Shown here: positions 33,912-42,947 of the stretch, piece after piece
How the letters are laid out: each line of letters opens with the position of its first letter
Position numbering within the stretch: position 1 is the stretch's first letter
From: Desertimonas flava
GTDB lineage: Bacteria; Actinomycetota; Acidimicrobiia; Acidimicrobiales; Ilumatobacteraceae
Assembly: GCF_003426815.1 (NCBI RefSeq)
Contig: NZ_QKYK01000008.1
Span: 1 to 64,000 of the forward strand
Length of the DNA stretch: 64,000 bases
Direction of reading: 5' to 3'
The notes under the pieces: generated by a model
Databases searched by the model: none
Told to the model about the DNA's origin: nothing
Seen by the model: only the letters and a program-made list of their open reading frames with translations
Made by a program: the position numbers and the translations under genes

Positions 33912-34568
33912 TCAGTTCGTGCTTCCCGTGTGACTGGAGTGGGTGGGATCGGTGGGTGTGGAGCCCTCGAGGAGGCCGAGGAACTGCCCGTGGAGCCGGG
34001 CGTCGGCGGTGAGCTCCGGATGGAAACTGGCGGCGACGATGGAGCCGTGGCGAACGAGTACCGGCTCGCCGTCGTGCCGGGCGAGCACCTCGACACCGTC
34101 ACCGACCGCCTCGATCCGCGGGGCGCGGATGAAGACACCGTGGAATGGGGTGTCGAGGCCGGCGACCACGAGCTCGGTCTCGAAGCTGGCGATCTGACGA
34201 CCGTAGCCGTTGCGCCGGACCGTGATGTCGAGCGCCCCGAAGTGCCGCTGGTCGTCACGCCCATCACGGATCGTTCCGGCCAGCAGGATCATGCCGGCGC
34301 ACGTGGCGAACACGGGCATGCCGTCGTCGATGCGCTTGGCGATGGGGTCGAACAGCTCGGACGACGTGAGCAGGTTCGACATCGTGGTGGACTCGCCACC
34401 CGGCATCACCAGGCCGTCGACCATCCGCAGTTCGATCGGCGTGCGCACCTCGCGCACGGACGCGCCGAGGGCGCGCAGCCGGTCAGCGTGGGCCCGGAAC
34501 GCTCCCTGCAGCGCCAGGACGCCGACCGTCGGCGTTCCCCGGCCACGCAGGCCGATCACCGGATCCAC
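33912..34568 (-). CDS. pdxT: Pyridoxal 5'-phosphate synthase glutaminase PdxT
   Basis: 218 aa from GTG 34568, with GGAG seven bases before. Class-I glutaminase residues: PGGES (56-60), Cys90 (FATCAGMILLAG) and the late His/Glu in ASFHPELTAD. It supplies ammonia to PdxS in vitamin B6 synthesis. The first 12 residues (MDPVIGLRGRGT) precede the usual start VGVLALQG and are encoded by the dispersed junction-repeat core at 34532-34554, so the repeat has become coding sequence. Confidence 0.94.
   Translation of the reverse strand: MDPVIGLRGRGTPTVGVLALQGAFRAHADRLRALGASVREVRTPIELRMVDGLVMPGGESTTMSNLLTSSELFDPIAKRIDDGMPVFATCAGMILLAGTIRDGRDDQRHFGALDITVRRNGYGRQIASFETELVVAGLDTPFHGVFIRAPRIEAVGDGVEVLARHDGEPVLVRHGSIVAASFHPELTADARLHGQFLGLLEGSTPTDPTHSSHTGSTN
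34532..34554. repeat. Junction-repeat core inside the pdxT 5' end
   Basis: GCGTTCCCCGGCCACGCAGG and three more matching bases equal the cores at 14742 and 15793 exactly. It is the only one of the five cores found in a reading frame. Confidence 0.88.
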
Positions 34569-34601
34569 CTGGGGGCTCCGACGGGTACTGCGGCATGCGG
34601 G

Positions 34602-35510
34602 CTACCAGCCCCGCCCGGCGAAGCGCTGGGTCTCGTTGATCTCGTCCATGGCGATGCCCGTCATCGGGGCACCGAGGCCGCGACTCACCTTGGTGAGGAT
34701 GGCCGCGTCGCGGAAGTGCGTGGTGGCCTCGACGATGGCCTTGGCGCGGGGCGCCGGATCGTCGCTCTTGAAGATGCCCGAGCCGACGAAGACCGCCTGG
34801 GCGCCGAGCTGCATCGCCATCGCCGCGTCGGCCGGGGTGGCGATGCCGCCGGCGCAGAACAGCGGGACGGGAAGCTCGCCGGCGGCGGCGACTTCCTGCA
34901 CGAGCGGGAGGGGCGCCTGCAGCTGCTTGGCCCAGTCGAACAGTTCGGCCGAGTCGGCCTGGCCGAGCTTGCGGATGTCGCCGAGGATCGAGCGAAGGTG
35001 GCGGACCGCTTCGACGATGTTGCCGGTACCGGCCTCGCCCTTGGAGCGGATCATCGCCGCGCCCTCGGAGATGCGGCGCAGCGCCTCGCCGAGGTTGGTG
35101 GCTCCACAGACGAACGGCACGTCGAACGCCCACTTGTCGATGTGGTGCGACTCGTCGGCCGGGGTGAGCACCTCGGACTCGTCGACGAAGTCGACGCCCA
35201 TCGACTGGAGGATCTGGGCCTCGACGAAGTGACCGATGCGGGCCTTGGCCATGACGGGGATCGACACGGCCTGCTGGATGCCGTCGATCATCTCCGGATC
35301 GCTCATACGGGCGACGCCGCCGTCGCGGCGGATGTCGGCGGGCACACGCTCGAGGGCCATGACGGCGCAGGCGCCGGCGTCCTCTGCGATCTTGGCCTGC
35401 TCGGGCGTGACGACGTCCATGATGACGCCGCCCTTGAGCATCTCGGCGAGCCCCCGCTTGACGGGGAACGTGCCGGTGCTGCTGGCGTTGCTGGATTCGC
35501 CCGAACTCAT
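34602..35510 (-). CDS. pdxS: Pyridoxal 5'-phosphate synthase lyase PdxS
   Basis: 302 aa TIM barrel. [53 protein letters not shown] with the Schiff-base Lys89, and [15 protein letters not shown] are the family landmarks. It condenses ribose 5-phosphate, glyceraldehyde 3-phosphate and ammonia to PLP with PdxT, whose gene starts 33 bp downstream. Confidence 0.97.
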   Translation of the reverse strand: MSSGESSNASSTGTFPVKRGLAEMLKGGVIMDVVTPEQAKIAEDAGACAVMALERVPADIRRDGGVARMSDPEMIDGIQQAVSIPVMAKARIGHFVEAQILQSMGVDFVDESEVLTPADESHHIDKWAFDVPFVCGATNLGEALRRISEGAAMIRSKGEAGTGNIVEAVRHLRSILGDIRKLGQADSAELFDWAKQLQAPLPLVQEVAAAGELPVPLFCAGGIATPADAAMAMQLGAQAVFVGSGIFKSDDPAPRAKAIVEATTHFRDAAILTKVSRGLGAPMTGIAMDEINETQRFAGRGW

Positions 35511-35907
35511 GGGAACAATCGTACCGACCGCTCCTCTGGTTCACCTGGTCTGATAGCGCTCCTGAACCGCCCGGACGGCCGGCAGTTGCCGCATCGTCGA
35601 TCGCAGCCGCGCGTGAGGTCGAGATCGTGCCGGATTCCGCGACGGTCCGCGCCTCAAGCGTTGGCGTTGCGGTCGCGGCCGGGTTCGGCTCTGTGGCGGG
35701 TGCGGTTGCTTGCCTCGAGGGCGGAGGTGCTGGGTTGCGGCGGTGCTGCGCGGCCCGGCTCCGTCATGGGTCGAGACGGGCGCGTGAGGCTGGGATCGTG
35801 CCGGAATCCGGGCCGATCAGCGCCAGCCACCGCCGACAGCCCGCGTGAGGCCGGGATCGTGCCGCAATCTGGGACGATCAGCGCCTCACGCCGCCCAAGG
35901 CCTCCGG
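35511..35907. repeat. Gap with three copies of the near-palindromic TGCC/GATC repeat
   Basis: No credible gene in 397 bp. Three units of about 50 bp occur near 35620, 35785 and 35846, each of the form GCGTGAGG, GATCGTGCC, AT-bearing spacer, GG(G)ACGATC, CGCCTCA. In the third the ends GCGTGAGGC and GCGCCTCACGC pair, and the inner GATCGTGCC and GGGACGATC almost pair, so the unit can fold as one long hairpin. Confidence 0.85.
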
Positions 35908-36852
35908 TCAGGTGGCCGGGAGTGGCCCGACGAGCTCGACCCACGTGCGGCCGGGGGTCAGCGTGATCGGCGCCCCGGCGGCGTCGGTGAGGGTGAACGG
36001 ATCGGTTCGGGTCGCCCGGGACCACTCCCCTGTCACGGCGACGCCGTTGCGGTACACGACGACCGGGCCCGACCCGACGGTGAACGCTTCAGGGCTCCGA
36101 CTGTCGGCCGCGCTCCATACGTATTCCACGCCGAGCACCACGACGTTGTCGGTGCTGACCCACGAATCGTCGCCGAGCGTGTGCTGTGCCCCGTGCTGCT
36201 GGCGGAAGTACGTCTCGGCCTCCACGTCGTACTCCCACGTGACCGGCACGGCGGCGAAGGCGATGTCGATGAACGAGGCCGCCTCGCCGGCGGGCACCGC
36301 GACGTCGTGGTCGAACGGCGCGGTCGCTGGCGCGGCGTCGCCGGCGAGCTCGAACAGCTCGGACGTGTTGGCGAACAGGTTGTGCGGGGCGGGGTACACG
36401 TCGTCACGGAACATGCCGTCGCCCTGGCCGAGCACGACGAAATCGGTCGCCGCCAGGGCCGACACCACGGCCTCGTTGCCGCCCGACGTGGCGAGCACCA
36501 CGCCTCCGAGCGACGCGAGGAGGTCGATCTCGGTGGTGCGGGCGCTGCGGATCGGCCCCACGGGGTCGGACCCCCCGGAGTTGAACACGGCGGCGAGTCG
36601 GGTCGTGCCCTCGGCTTCGTACTCGAAGACGATGTCGGCGTCGTCGAGCCCGGACTGCCGGTACGCCGTGTCACCACAGCAGTTGTCGATCGTGACCACG
36701 AGTGCCGGTCGCCCCGCGGTTGCCGGATCGTCGACCGGCAGCCCGGTCAGCGGGTACACGCCGTCACCGGACGGCACGGTGGCGGACGCGATCGTGGCCG
36801 GCGCCACGAGGGCGCCGGCCACGATCGGCAGGATCCATGTGGCGGCCCTCAT
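35908..36852 (-). CDS. DUF3048 (YerB-like) exported protein, paralogue 1
   Basis: 314 aa from ATG 36852 with a signal peptide (1-25). PLTGLPVDDPATAGRPALVV, VFEYEAEGTTRLAAVFNSG and DPVGPIRSARTTEIDLLASL mark the N-terminal domain. TLTPGRTWVELV near the end marks the DUF3048_C domain. It has no lipobox. Function is not known. Its neighbour upstream is a paralogue in the same order, so a tandem duplication is likely. Confidence 0.88.
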   Translation of the reverse strand: MRAATWILPIVAGALVAPATIASATVPSGDGVYPLTGLPVDDPATAGRPALVVTIDNCCGDTAYRQSGLDDADIVFEYEAEGTTRLAAVFNSGGSDPVGPIRSARTTEIDLLASLGGVVLATSGGNEAVVSALAATDFVVLGQGDGMFRDDVYPAPHNLFANTSELFELAGDAAPATAPFDHDVAVPAGEAASFIDIAFAAVPVTWEYDVEAETYFRQQHGAQHTLGDDSWVSTDNVVVLGVEYVWSAADSRSPEAFTVGSGPVVVYRNGVAVTGEWSRATRTDPFTLTDAAGAPITLTPGRTWVELVGPLPAT

Positions 36853-36889
36853 GGGGCCACCGTACCGTTGCTCCCGGTCGCCGCCGTCC

Positions 36890-36989
36890 GGAGGGTATCC
36901 ACCCACCTCGGGCGGCGAACCGGAGGGTATGTACCCCACCGAAGCGTCAGGTATTTACCCTCCGGTGCGAGAGGGGGTAAATACCCTCC
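36890..36989. promoter_or_regulatory. Cluster of four GGAGGGTAT/TACCCTCC motifs
   Basis: GGAGGGTATCCACCC (36890-36904) and GGAGGGTATGTACCC (36922-36936) are direct copies. GGTATTTACCCTCC (36950-36963) and GGGTAAATACCCTCC (36975-36989) are the same motif inverted. The last two also form an 11-bp stem (GGTATTTACCC with GGGTAAATACC). The cluster lies upstream of DUF3048 paralogue 1 and downstream of paralogue 2, so it is an operator cluster or a terminator. Confidence 0.72.
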
Positions 36990-37004
36990 CGTTGTTCTGG
37001 GGGG

Positions 37005-38072
37005 TCAGGCGGGGGTGTCGCCGATGGAGGCGCCGGTCTCGGCCAGCTCGACGACGGTGCGGCCGGGCGTGAGCACGATCGGGTTGCCGCTGCCGTCGGT
37101 GAGTGTGAAGGGCTGCGAGGCGTCCTCGCGCGTCCAGGTGCCCTCGGTCTTCAGGCCGTTGGCGTACACGACGGCGGGGCCGGTGCCGGTGGTCTGCGCC
37201 TCCGGGTTGCCGTCGGACGAGTTGCCGTACGGCACGACCAGGACGATCACGTTGTTGGTGCTGAACTGGCCCGTGGTGGTGTCGTGCGTGTCGCCGTTCA
37301 CGGAACGCAGGAACAGCCCCTGGGCCGCGTCCCACGTCCACTCGACGTTGCGCCCGGCCATGTCGACGTTCATCGACGACACCGGCGAACCGGCCGGGGT
37401 GCCGTACTCGAACTGGGGCACCGCTTCGCCGGACTCACCGGCGAGGGCGAAGAACTCCGACGTGTTGCCGAACAGGTTGTGCGGGGCCGACCGGCTGCCG
37501 TCGCGGAACATGCCGTTCCCCTGGGTGAGCAGCGTCCAGCCGGTGGCCTGAAGGGCGCCGACGACCGTGTCGTTGCCACCGGAGAAGGCGAAGATCGGAT
37601 CGTTGTAGCTGCTGAACAGGGCGACGTCCTGCACGCGACCCGAGCGGATCGGCCCGACGGGATCGGAGTCGGTGGAGTTGAACACGGCGGCGAAGCGCGT
37701 GGCCCCCTCGACGATCTCCTCGAAGACGATGTCGGCCTCGTTGAGCCCGGCCTGGGGCTGGGCGTTGACGTTGTCGATCTTGACGATCAGGGCCGGACGG
37801 GGCGTGTAGTCGGCGGGGGCGACCACGCCGGTCAACGGGTAGGTCACGGCCGGGGCCGCCGTGGTGGTGGGCGCCTCGGTGGTGGTCGTCGCCTCGGTGG
37901 TGGTGGGCGCGTCGGTGGTGGCCGTGGTGGCGGGGGCCGCGGACGACGCGCCAGCGGCGGGCTCCGAATCGGGCGGCGCGGAGGTGGCGCCGGCGACACC
38001 GGCCGACACGGCGAGTGTGCCGACGGCGACGGCGGCGATGAGACGGGCGGAGATGAGGCGGCGGGCCTTCAT
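37005..38072 (-). CDS. DUF3048 (YerB-like) exported protein, paralogue 2
   Basis: 355 aa with a signal peptide (about 1-30), a Thr/Ala-rich linker (35-75) and the same two domains as its neighbour: YPLTGVVAPADYTPRPALIV, VFEEIVEGATRFAAVFNST, DPVGPIRSGRVQDVALFSSY and VLTPGRTVVELAE. It is exported and probably attached near the envelope through the flexible linker. Function is unknown. Confidence 0.88.
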   Translation of the reverse strand: MKARRLISARLIAAVAVGTLAVSAGVAGATSAPPDSEPAAGASSAAPATTATTDAPTTTEATTTTEAPTTTAAPAVTYPLTGVVAPADYTPRPALIVKIDNVNAQPQAGLNEADIVFEEIVEGATRFAAVFNSTDSDPVGPIRSGRVQDVALFSSYNDPIFAFSGGNDTVVGALQATGWTLLTQGNGMFRDGSRSAPHNLFGNTSEFFALAGESGEAVPQFEYGTPAGSPVSSMNVDMAGRNVEWTWDAAQGLFLRSVNGDTHDTTTGQFSTNNVIVLVVPYGNSSDGNPEAQTTGTGPAVVYANGLKTEGTWTREDASQPFTLTDGSGNPIVLTPGRTVVELAETGASIGDTPA

Positions 38073-38078
38073 GGTGGG

Positions 38079-38984
38079 TTACAGCTCCTTCAGCAGTGCG
38101 ATGCGCTCTTCGAGCGGAGGATGGGTGTCGAAGAGACGGTGGACCGACCCTAGGCGGCCTCGATCGCCGACGCCGGACATTGGTTGTTCGATCCACATGT
38201 GAGCGGTCGCAGTACTAGCCGAGTGCGTGACGGTTGTGTCGTCGCGCAGCTTCTCGAGCGCCGAGATCAGCCCCGGGGGGTAGCGCGTGAGCTGGCAGGC
38301 GGAGACGTCGGCCAGGGTCTCGCGCTTGCGCGAGATTGCCGCCTGCATCGCCCTGGCGATGATCGGGGCGAGGATCAACAGGGCGAAGCCGAAGATGGCG
38401 AAGAACGGGTTGCCGTTGTCGTGGTCGCCCTGGCGGCGGTTGCGACCGCCGTTCCACCACATCGTGCGGATGGCGATGTCGGTGATCAGCGCCACGGTGC
38501 CGACCAGGGTGACCGCGAGCGTGGCGACGAGGATGTCGTAGTTCTTGATGTGCGACAGCTCGTGGGCGATCACGCCCTCGAGCTCGACGCGGTTGAGCTT
38601 CTCGAGGAGTCCGGTGGTGACGGCGATCGCCGCGTGGTCGGGGTTGCGGCCGGTGGCGAAGGCGTTGGGCGCCGGGTCGTCGACGATGTAGATGCCCGGC
38701 TGGGGGAGGCCGCTGGCGATGCACAGCCCTTCCACGAGGTTGTAGAGACGCCGGTACACCTCGGGGTCGGCGGGTTTGGCGCGCGACACGGCCAGGGCGA
38801 TCTTGTCGGCCTTCCAGTACGACGTGAACGCCATGATGGCGGCGATGACGAGCGCGATCGCCATGCCCCACGGACCGAAGCCGGCGAGGTAGCCGGCCGC
38901 CGCGCCGATGAGGATGGCGACGAGCACGAAGCCGACCACCAGGCCGGCCGAGCGACGTTTGTTGGAGCGGATCTGTTCGAACAT
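38079..38984 (-). CDS. htpX: Membrane metalloprotease HtpX
   Basis: 301 aa M48 peptidase with zinc motif HELSH (141-145), helices at about 13-33 and 38-54 and two more after the motif, and ETLADVSACQLTRYP with the third ligand Glu. It degrades misfolded membrane proteins. lemA is upstream on the same strand, a pairing common for these two families. DUF3048 paralogue 2 follows 6 bp after the stop. Confidence 0.94.
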   Translation of the reverse strand: MFEQIRSNKRRSAGLVVGFVLVAILIGAAAGYLAGFGPWGMAIALVIAAIMAFTSYWKADKIALAVSRAKPADPEVYRRLYNLVEGLCIASGLPQPGIYIVDDPAPNAFATGRNPDHAAIAVTTGLLEKLNRVELEGVIAHELSHIKNYDILVATLAVTLVGTVALITDIAIRTMWWNGGRNRRQGDHDNGNPFFAIFGFALLILAPIIARAMQAAISRKRETLADVSACQLTRYPPGLISALEKLRDDTTVTHSASTATAHMWIEQPMSGVGDRGRLGSVHRLFDTHPPLEERIALLKEL

Positions 38985-39069
38985 CAGCGGGCCTCAGCGC
39001 AGGGCAGCGGCGTGCGGGCGCGCCGGATGAGCGGCTCGCCGTGCCGGCGAGAGCGGATGGCAGCCACGG

Positions 39070-39624
39070 TCAGAAACTGACGTTGGGAGCGGTGCGCGCA
39101 GCCTCGTCGGCCTCGAAGTACTCGCGACGCTCGAACTTCAGCAACCGGGCGTAGAACACCGTCGGGAACTGCTGGAGCTTGTTGTTGTAGGCCAGCACGC
39201 TGTCGTTGTAGAACTGCCGCGCGTAGGCGACACGACCCTCGGTGGCGGTGAGCTCTTCCTGCAACTGGAGGAAGTTCTGGTTGGCCTTGAGGTCGGGATA
39301 GGCCTCGCCGAGGGCGAAGATCGACTTGAGGGCGCCAGACAGCTGGTTGTCGGCCTCGGCCTGGGCGTGCGGCGTGTTGGGCGCGGCGATGGCGGCGTTG
39401 CGGGCCTGGATGACCTTCTCGAGCGTGGCCTGCTCGTGGGCGGCGTAGCCCTTGACGGTCTCGACGAGGTTGGGGATGAGATCGAGGCGGCGCTTCAGCT
39501 GCACGTCGATCTGGGACCAGGCGTTCTCGATCTGGTTGCGTCGCCGGATGAGGCCGTTGTAGGCGGCCACGAGGTACACGGCGATCAGCACCACGATCAC
39601 GCCGATGATGATGAGAGCGATCAT
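39070..39624 (-). CDS. lemA: LemA family protein
   Basis: 184 aa. One N-terminal membrane helix (1-22) is followed by the helical LemA domain: YNGLIRRRNQIENAWSQIDV, RLDLIPNLVETVKGYAAHE and ARQFYNDSVLAYNNKLQQFP. Members are membrane-anchored proteins of unknown action, usually coupled to M48 proteases such as HtpX downstream here. Confidence 0.94.
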   Translation of the reverse strand: MIALIIIGVIVVLIAVYLVAAYNGLIRRRNQIENAWSQIDVQLKRRLDLIPNLVETVKGYAAHEQATLEKVIQARNAAIAAPNTPHAQAEADNQLSGALKSIFALGEAYPDLKANQNFLQLQEELTATEGRVAYARQFYNDSVLAYNNKLQQFPTVFYARLLKFERREYFEADEAARTAPNVSF

Positions 39625-39717
39625 GGCGAGTCAGTGTACGGCTCGCCGCCATCCCGATCGTGGACATAGCCGGGACCCGGCCCGCCCAAGCGGCCTGACG
39701 GCCTAGCCTCACCGCCC

Positions 39718-40827
39718 ATGCCGCGCAATCCCTCCGTGCTGCGCATCGGTCTCGTGTCGCCCTACAGCCTCACGGTGCCGGGCGGCGTGCAGGCCCAGGT
39801 GATCGGCTTGGCCAGGGAGCTGCGCCGGCGGGGCCACGAAGCACGGGTGCTCGGACCGTGCGACGGACCCCCGCCCGAATCGTTCGTCACGCCGCTCGGT
39901 AACAGCCTGCCGACGGCGGCCAACGGCTCGATCGCTCCCCTGGCGCCCGACGCCCCGGCCGCGCTGCGCACCATCCGCGCCCTGCGCGACGAGGAGTTCG
40001 ACGTCGTCCACGTGCACGAGCCCCTCGCTCCCGGTCCGTCGATGACCTCGGTCGTGCTGCGCAGCGCGCCGCTGGTCGGCACGTTCCACGCCGCCGGCAC
40101 GTCGGCCAGCTATCGCGTGTTCACCCCGTTCCTCCGCCGGCTGCTGCGCAACCTCGACTGCAAGGTCGTCGTGTCGAAGGACGCGCTCGATCTGGTCGAG
40201 TCCCACCTCGGCGGCAACGGCTACCGGGTGCTGTTCAACGGCGTCGACATCGCGTCGATCGAGTCGGCCACGCCGATGCCGGCGGTGGCGCCGACGATCT
40301 TCTTCTGCGGTCGTCACGAGGAGCGCAAGGGCCTCGCCGTGCTGCTCGACGCCTTTGCCGAGCTGCCACCCGAGGCCCGGCTGTGGATCGCCAGCGACGG
40401 TCCCGACACGCCCATGCTCAGGGCGCGCACCACGGGCGACGAGCGGATCAGCTGGCTCGGGCGCATCGACGACACCGAGAAGTTCGCCCGGCTGCGCGGC
40501 GCGACAGTCTTCTGCGCCCCCTCTCTCCACGGCGAGTCGTTCGGCGTCGTGCTCATCGAAGCGATGGCGGCCGGGACGCCGGTCGTCGCCAGCTCGCTCG
40601 ACGGCTACCGCAACGTCGCCACCGACGGCGTCGATTCGATCCTCGTCCCGCCGGGCGACGTGCACGCCCTCGCCGACGCGCTGCAGCGGACGCTCAGCGA
40701 TGCGGCGCTGCGCGAGCGGCTGCGCATCGCCGGCTCGAGCCGGGCCCACGATTTCTCGATGCGCCATCTCGCCGACGAGTACGTGGCGATCTACCGCGAG
40801 CTGATCGACCGGCCCCCGCGCCTCTGA
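39718..40827 (+). CDS. pimA: GT4 glycosyltransferase, PimA-like
   Basis: 369 aa. Resembles mycobacterial PimA through the length: RIGLVSPYSLTVPGGVQAQV, VVHVHEPLAPGPSM, GTFHAAGTS, FFCGRHEERKGLAVLLDAF and the GT4 donor motif GESFGVVLIEAMAAGTPVVAS (E-x7-E). PimA adds the first mannose to phosphatidylinositol. The symbol is given by similarity and a different acceptor cannot be excluded. Confidence 0.82.
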   Translation: MPRNPSVLRIGLVSPYSLTVPGGVQAQVIGLARELRRRGHEARVLGPCDGPPPESFVTPLGNSLPTAANGSIAPLAPDAPAALRTIRALRDEEFDVVHVHEPLAPGPSMTSVVLRSAPLVGTFHAAGTSASYRVFTPFLRRLLRNLDCKVVVSKDALDLVESHLGGNGYRVLFNGVDIASIESATPMPAVAPTIFFCGRHEERKGLAVLLDAFAELPPEARLWIASDGPDTPMLRARTTGDERISWLGRIDDTEKFARLRGATVFCAPSLHGESFGVVLIEAMAAGTPVVASSLDGYRNVATDGVDSILVPPGDVHALADALQRTLSDAALRERLRIAGSSRAHDFSMRHLADEYVAIYRELIDRPPRL

Positions 40828-40901
40828 CCGCCGGTGACCGAGGCGCCGTCGCGGGAGGCCGTGCCACCATCGACGACGGTCCCGGAGGTACCGTCGGGGC
40901 G

Positions 40902-41645
40902 ATGGACCGCCGGCGTCGCCTTCGGATTGACGCGGGACTGGTCGCCCTCGCCGCGATCGGTGCGCTCGCCGGCTGCAGCGCGATCACCGAGGGCGGCGCC
41001 AACGACACGCTCGCCCCGCTGCCTCCTCCGGGTCAGGGAGCGATCGTGACACAGGCACCCCTGCCTCCGGCCGAGACGTCGGCGGCCACGACGTCCGCGC
41101 CCGGCACCGTGGCCGACGACGACAGCGACCCCACGTCCGTCGCCGGCCGGTACCTGAACGCGGTGGCCACGAACAACGCCGCCGCGGCGGCCGCCCTGCA
41201 GACCGGCGAGACCGACCCGAACACGTTCACCTGGGCGGTCGCCACCTACGAGACCACGGTGAGCGTGGCCGGCGATGGGGCCTGGGGCAGCCCGTCCTGC
41301 GCGGCGCCGGCCGGGACGACGGTGAGATGCACCTGGATGCAGAACGATCCGGGGACGTCGTTGGTGTTGGTGTCCGACGGGACGTCCTGGCGGGTCTCCC
41401 ATCCGCTGGCGGTGCCTGCGTCGGGGCCGCCGGCATCGATCGGCCAGGCCTGCATCGTCGGCGACAAGGGCGTGAACTTCCGCGGCGGCCCCGGCACGGG
41501 ATGGCCACGGTTCGAACAGCTGCCCCCGGGTACCTGCATGTCGGTGCTCGACGCCACCGTCACCGACTCCGAGGGCGCCTGGCGCCTCGTCGATGCCGAC
41601 GGCCGGCTCGGATGGTTGGTCGAGCGCGTGCTGCGCTTCCAATGA
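40902..41645 (+). CDS. Lipoprotein with C-terminal SH3-like domain
   Basis: 247 aa. Lipobox ALAGC with Cys25 after a hydrophobic helix, then a Pro/Thr-rich linker (30-70) and a C-terminal SH3b-like part (CIVGDKGVNFRGGPGTGWPRF, then LGWLVERVL) typical of cell-wall-binding modules. Surface-anchored. Its stop overlaps the start of the beta-propeller gene (ATGA). Confidence 0.8.
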   Translation: MDRRRRLRIDAGLVALAAIGALAGCSAITEGGANDTLAPLPPPGQGAIVTQAPLPPAETSAATTSAPGTVADDDSDPTSVAGRYLNAVATNNAAAAAALQTGETDPNTFTWAVATYETTVSVAGDGAWGSPSCAAPAGTTVRCTWMQNDPGTSLVLVSDGTSWRVSHPLAVPASGPPASIGQACIVGDKGVNFRGGPGTGWPRFEQLPPGTCMSVLDATVTDSEGAWRLVDADGRLGWLVERVLRFQ

Positions 41646-42901
41646 TCCCGGTCCGGGCGATCGCCACGCTGGCCGCAGTCGCGACCCTGGGTGGCCTTGC
41701 GCCCGCCGCCGGCGCCGGGCCGACGCCACCGGGCGATGGTCCCGTCCGCGAGCCGGTCGAGACCTGGAGCACCGAGATCGCCTGTGCGCCGCCCGCAGGA
41801 TCGCAGCGCACATGCACCCTAGGGTTCGGCAACGGAGCGGTGTACCTGTTCGAACACGACCGTCCGGACGCCCCCGGTCAAGGGCGCCTGCGGTCGCTCG
41901 ATCCCGTGACGGGCGTGGAGCAGTGGTCGGTCGACACGGCGCCGGCCGAGCGGCTCACGGTGTCCCACGAGGTGATCGTGCTCGGCGACAAGACCCACGT
42001 GGAGGTCGTCGACGCCGAGAGCGGCACCTCCAACTTCACGCGTTCGGGCCGCCTCGTCGAGGTCAACGACTACGGCGTCGTGCTCGTCGAATCACCGCCG
42101 GCCGCCGACGGGGCCCGCTCGATCGAGGCCGTCGACGGAACGACGGGCGCCACGAGGTGGACCGTCGAGCCGGGGTTCGACGTCGGGGCCGTCTGCCGCG
42201 ACATCGTCGTGCTCGTCTCCGCCGCGGGGACCCCGCCCCGGCCGTTCGAGGTGGTCGAGCACCACACCGGCGTCACGCGCTGGTCGGGCGAGGAGCCGTT
42301 CGACCCGATGACCGACATGCTCCGGTGCAACGGACCGTGGCTCTACACGACCGACCGCGAGGCCCTCACCGAGTGGGACTCGGTGGTGGGCTGGCTGAAC
42401 TGGGAGACGCCGATCGACGGCGGGGCGACCGCAGTCGAGATCTACCGCGACGTCGCCCTCGTCAGCGGCTCGGCCGACGACACCGTGACCGCCGTGAAGC
42501 GCGAGACGGGCGAGGTGGTCTGGAGTCAACCCGCCGACGTGCTCGGCGCGGTGGTGTCGACGCGTGCTCGGCTGCGCCGAGACGATTCGACGGTGTTCGT
42601 GGTCCCACCACTCACCGGCGAGGTGACGGATCGCATCGAGCTTCCCGACGGCGGGGACTCGGTCCGTTTCGTGGCCGCCTCGGAGTGCCGTCTCGTCGTG
42701 GCCTCAGGGCCGACGGTCACCACCTTCGGCGTGCGGGATCTCGTCGAGACCTGGTCGCTCGTCCTCGAGGAGACGCCGGGCGACATCGGCGTGGCGTCGG
42801 GAACGCTCGTCGTGCGCCTCGGCGATCGCGTCCTGGGGTACCGCTCGCCCGCCGACGCGGGGATCACGGCATCCGATGCGACGCCACCGTGCACGTTCTG
42901 A
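41642..42901 (+). CDS. Exported PQQ-like beta-propeller protein
   Basis: 419 aa with a signal peptide (1-26). Repeated segments such as LDPVTGVEQWSVD, VDGTTGATRWTVE, EHHTGVTRWSGEE and KRETGEVVWSQPA are PQQ-type propeller blades. No PQQ-dehydrogenase active site was recognised. It probably works as a scaffold at the cell surface with the upstream lipoprotein, with which it is coupled. Confidence 0.84.
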   Translation: MIPVRAIATLAAVATLGGLAPAAGAGPTPPGDGPVREPVETWSTEIACAPPAGSQRTCTLGFGNGAVYLFEHDRPDAPGQGRLRSLDPVTGVEQWSVDTAPAERLTVSHEVIVLGDKTHVEVVDAESGTSNFTRSGRLVEVNDYGVVLVESPPAADGARSIEAVDGTTGATRWTVEPGFDVGAVCRDIVVLVSAAGTPPRPFEVVEHHTGVTRWSGEEPFDPMTDMLRCNGPWLYTTDREALTEWDSVVGWLNWETPIDGGATAVEIYRDVALVSGSADDTVTAVKRETGEVVWSQPADVLGAVVSTRARLRRDDSTVFVVPPLTGEVTDRIELPDGGDSVRFVAASECRLVVASGPTVTTFGVRDLVETWSLVLEETPGDIGVASGTLVVRLGDRVLGYRSPADAGITASDATPPCTF

Positions 42902-42914
42902 CGCACGCGTGCGT
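42901..42914. promoter_or_regulatory. Candidate TetR operator (14-bp palindrome)
   Basis: ACGCACGCGTGCGT is a perfect palindrome 33 bp before the TetR start at 42948 and directly after the propeller gene. Autoregulation by the TetR protein is inferred from position. Confidence 0.6.
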
Positions 42915-42947
42915 GTACGTTCGCGGGCGGGCAGACAGGGGCATCGG

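Noticed and set aside
35611-35896. Repeats before DUF3048 as a CRISPR array
   Set aside because: Units differ in sequence and spacing (about 170 and 60 bp), are near-palindromic, and no cas genes are present.
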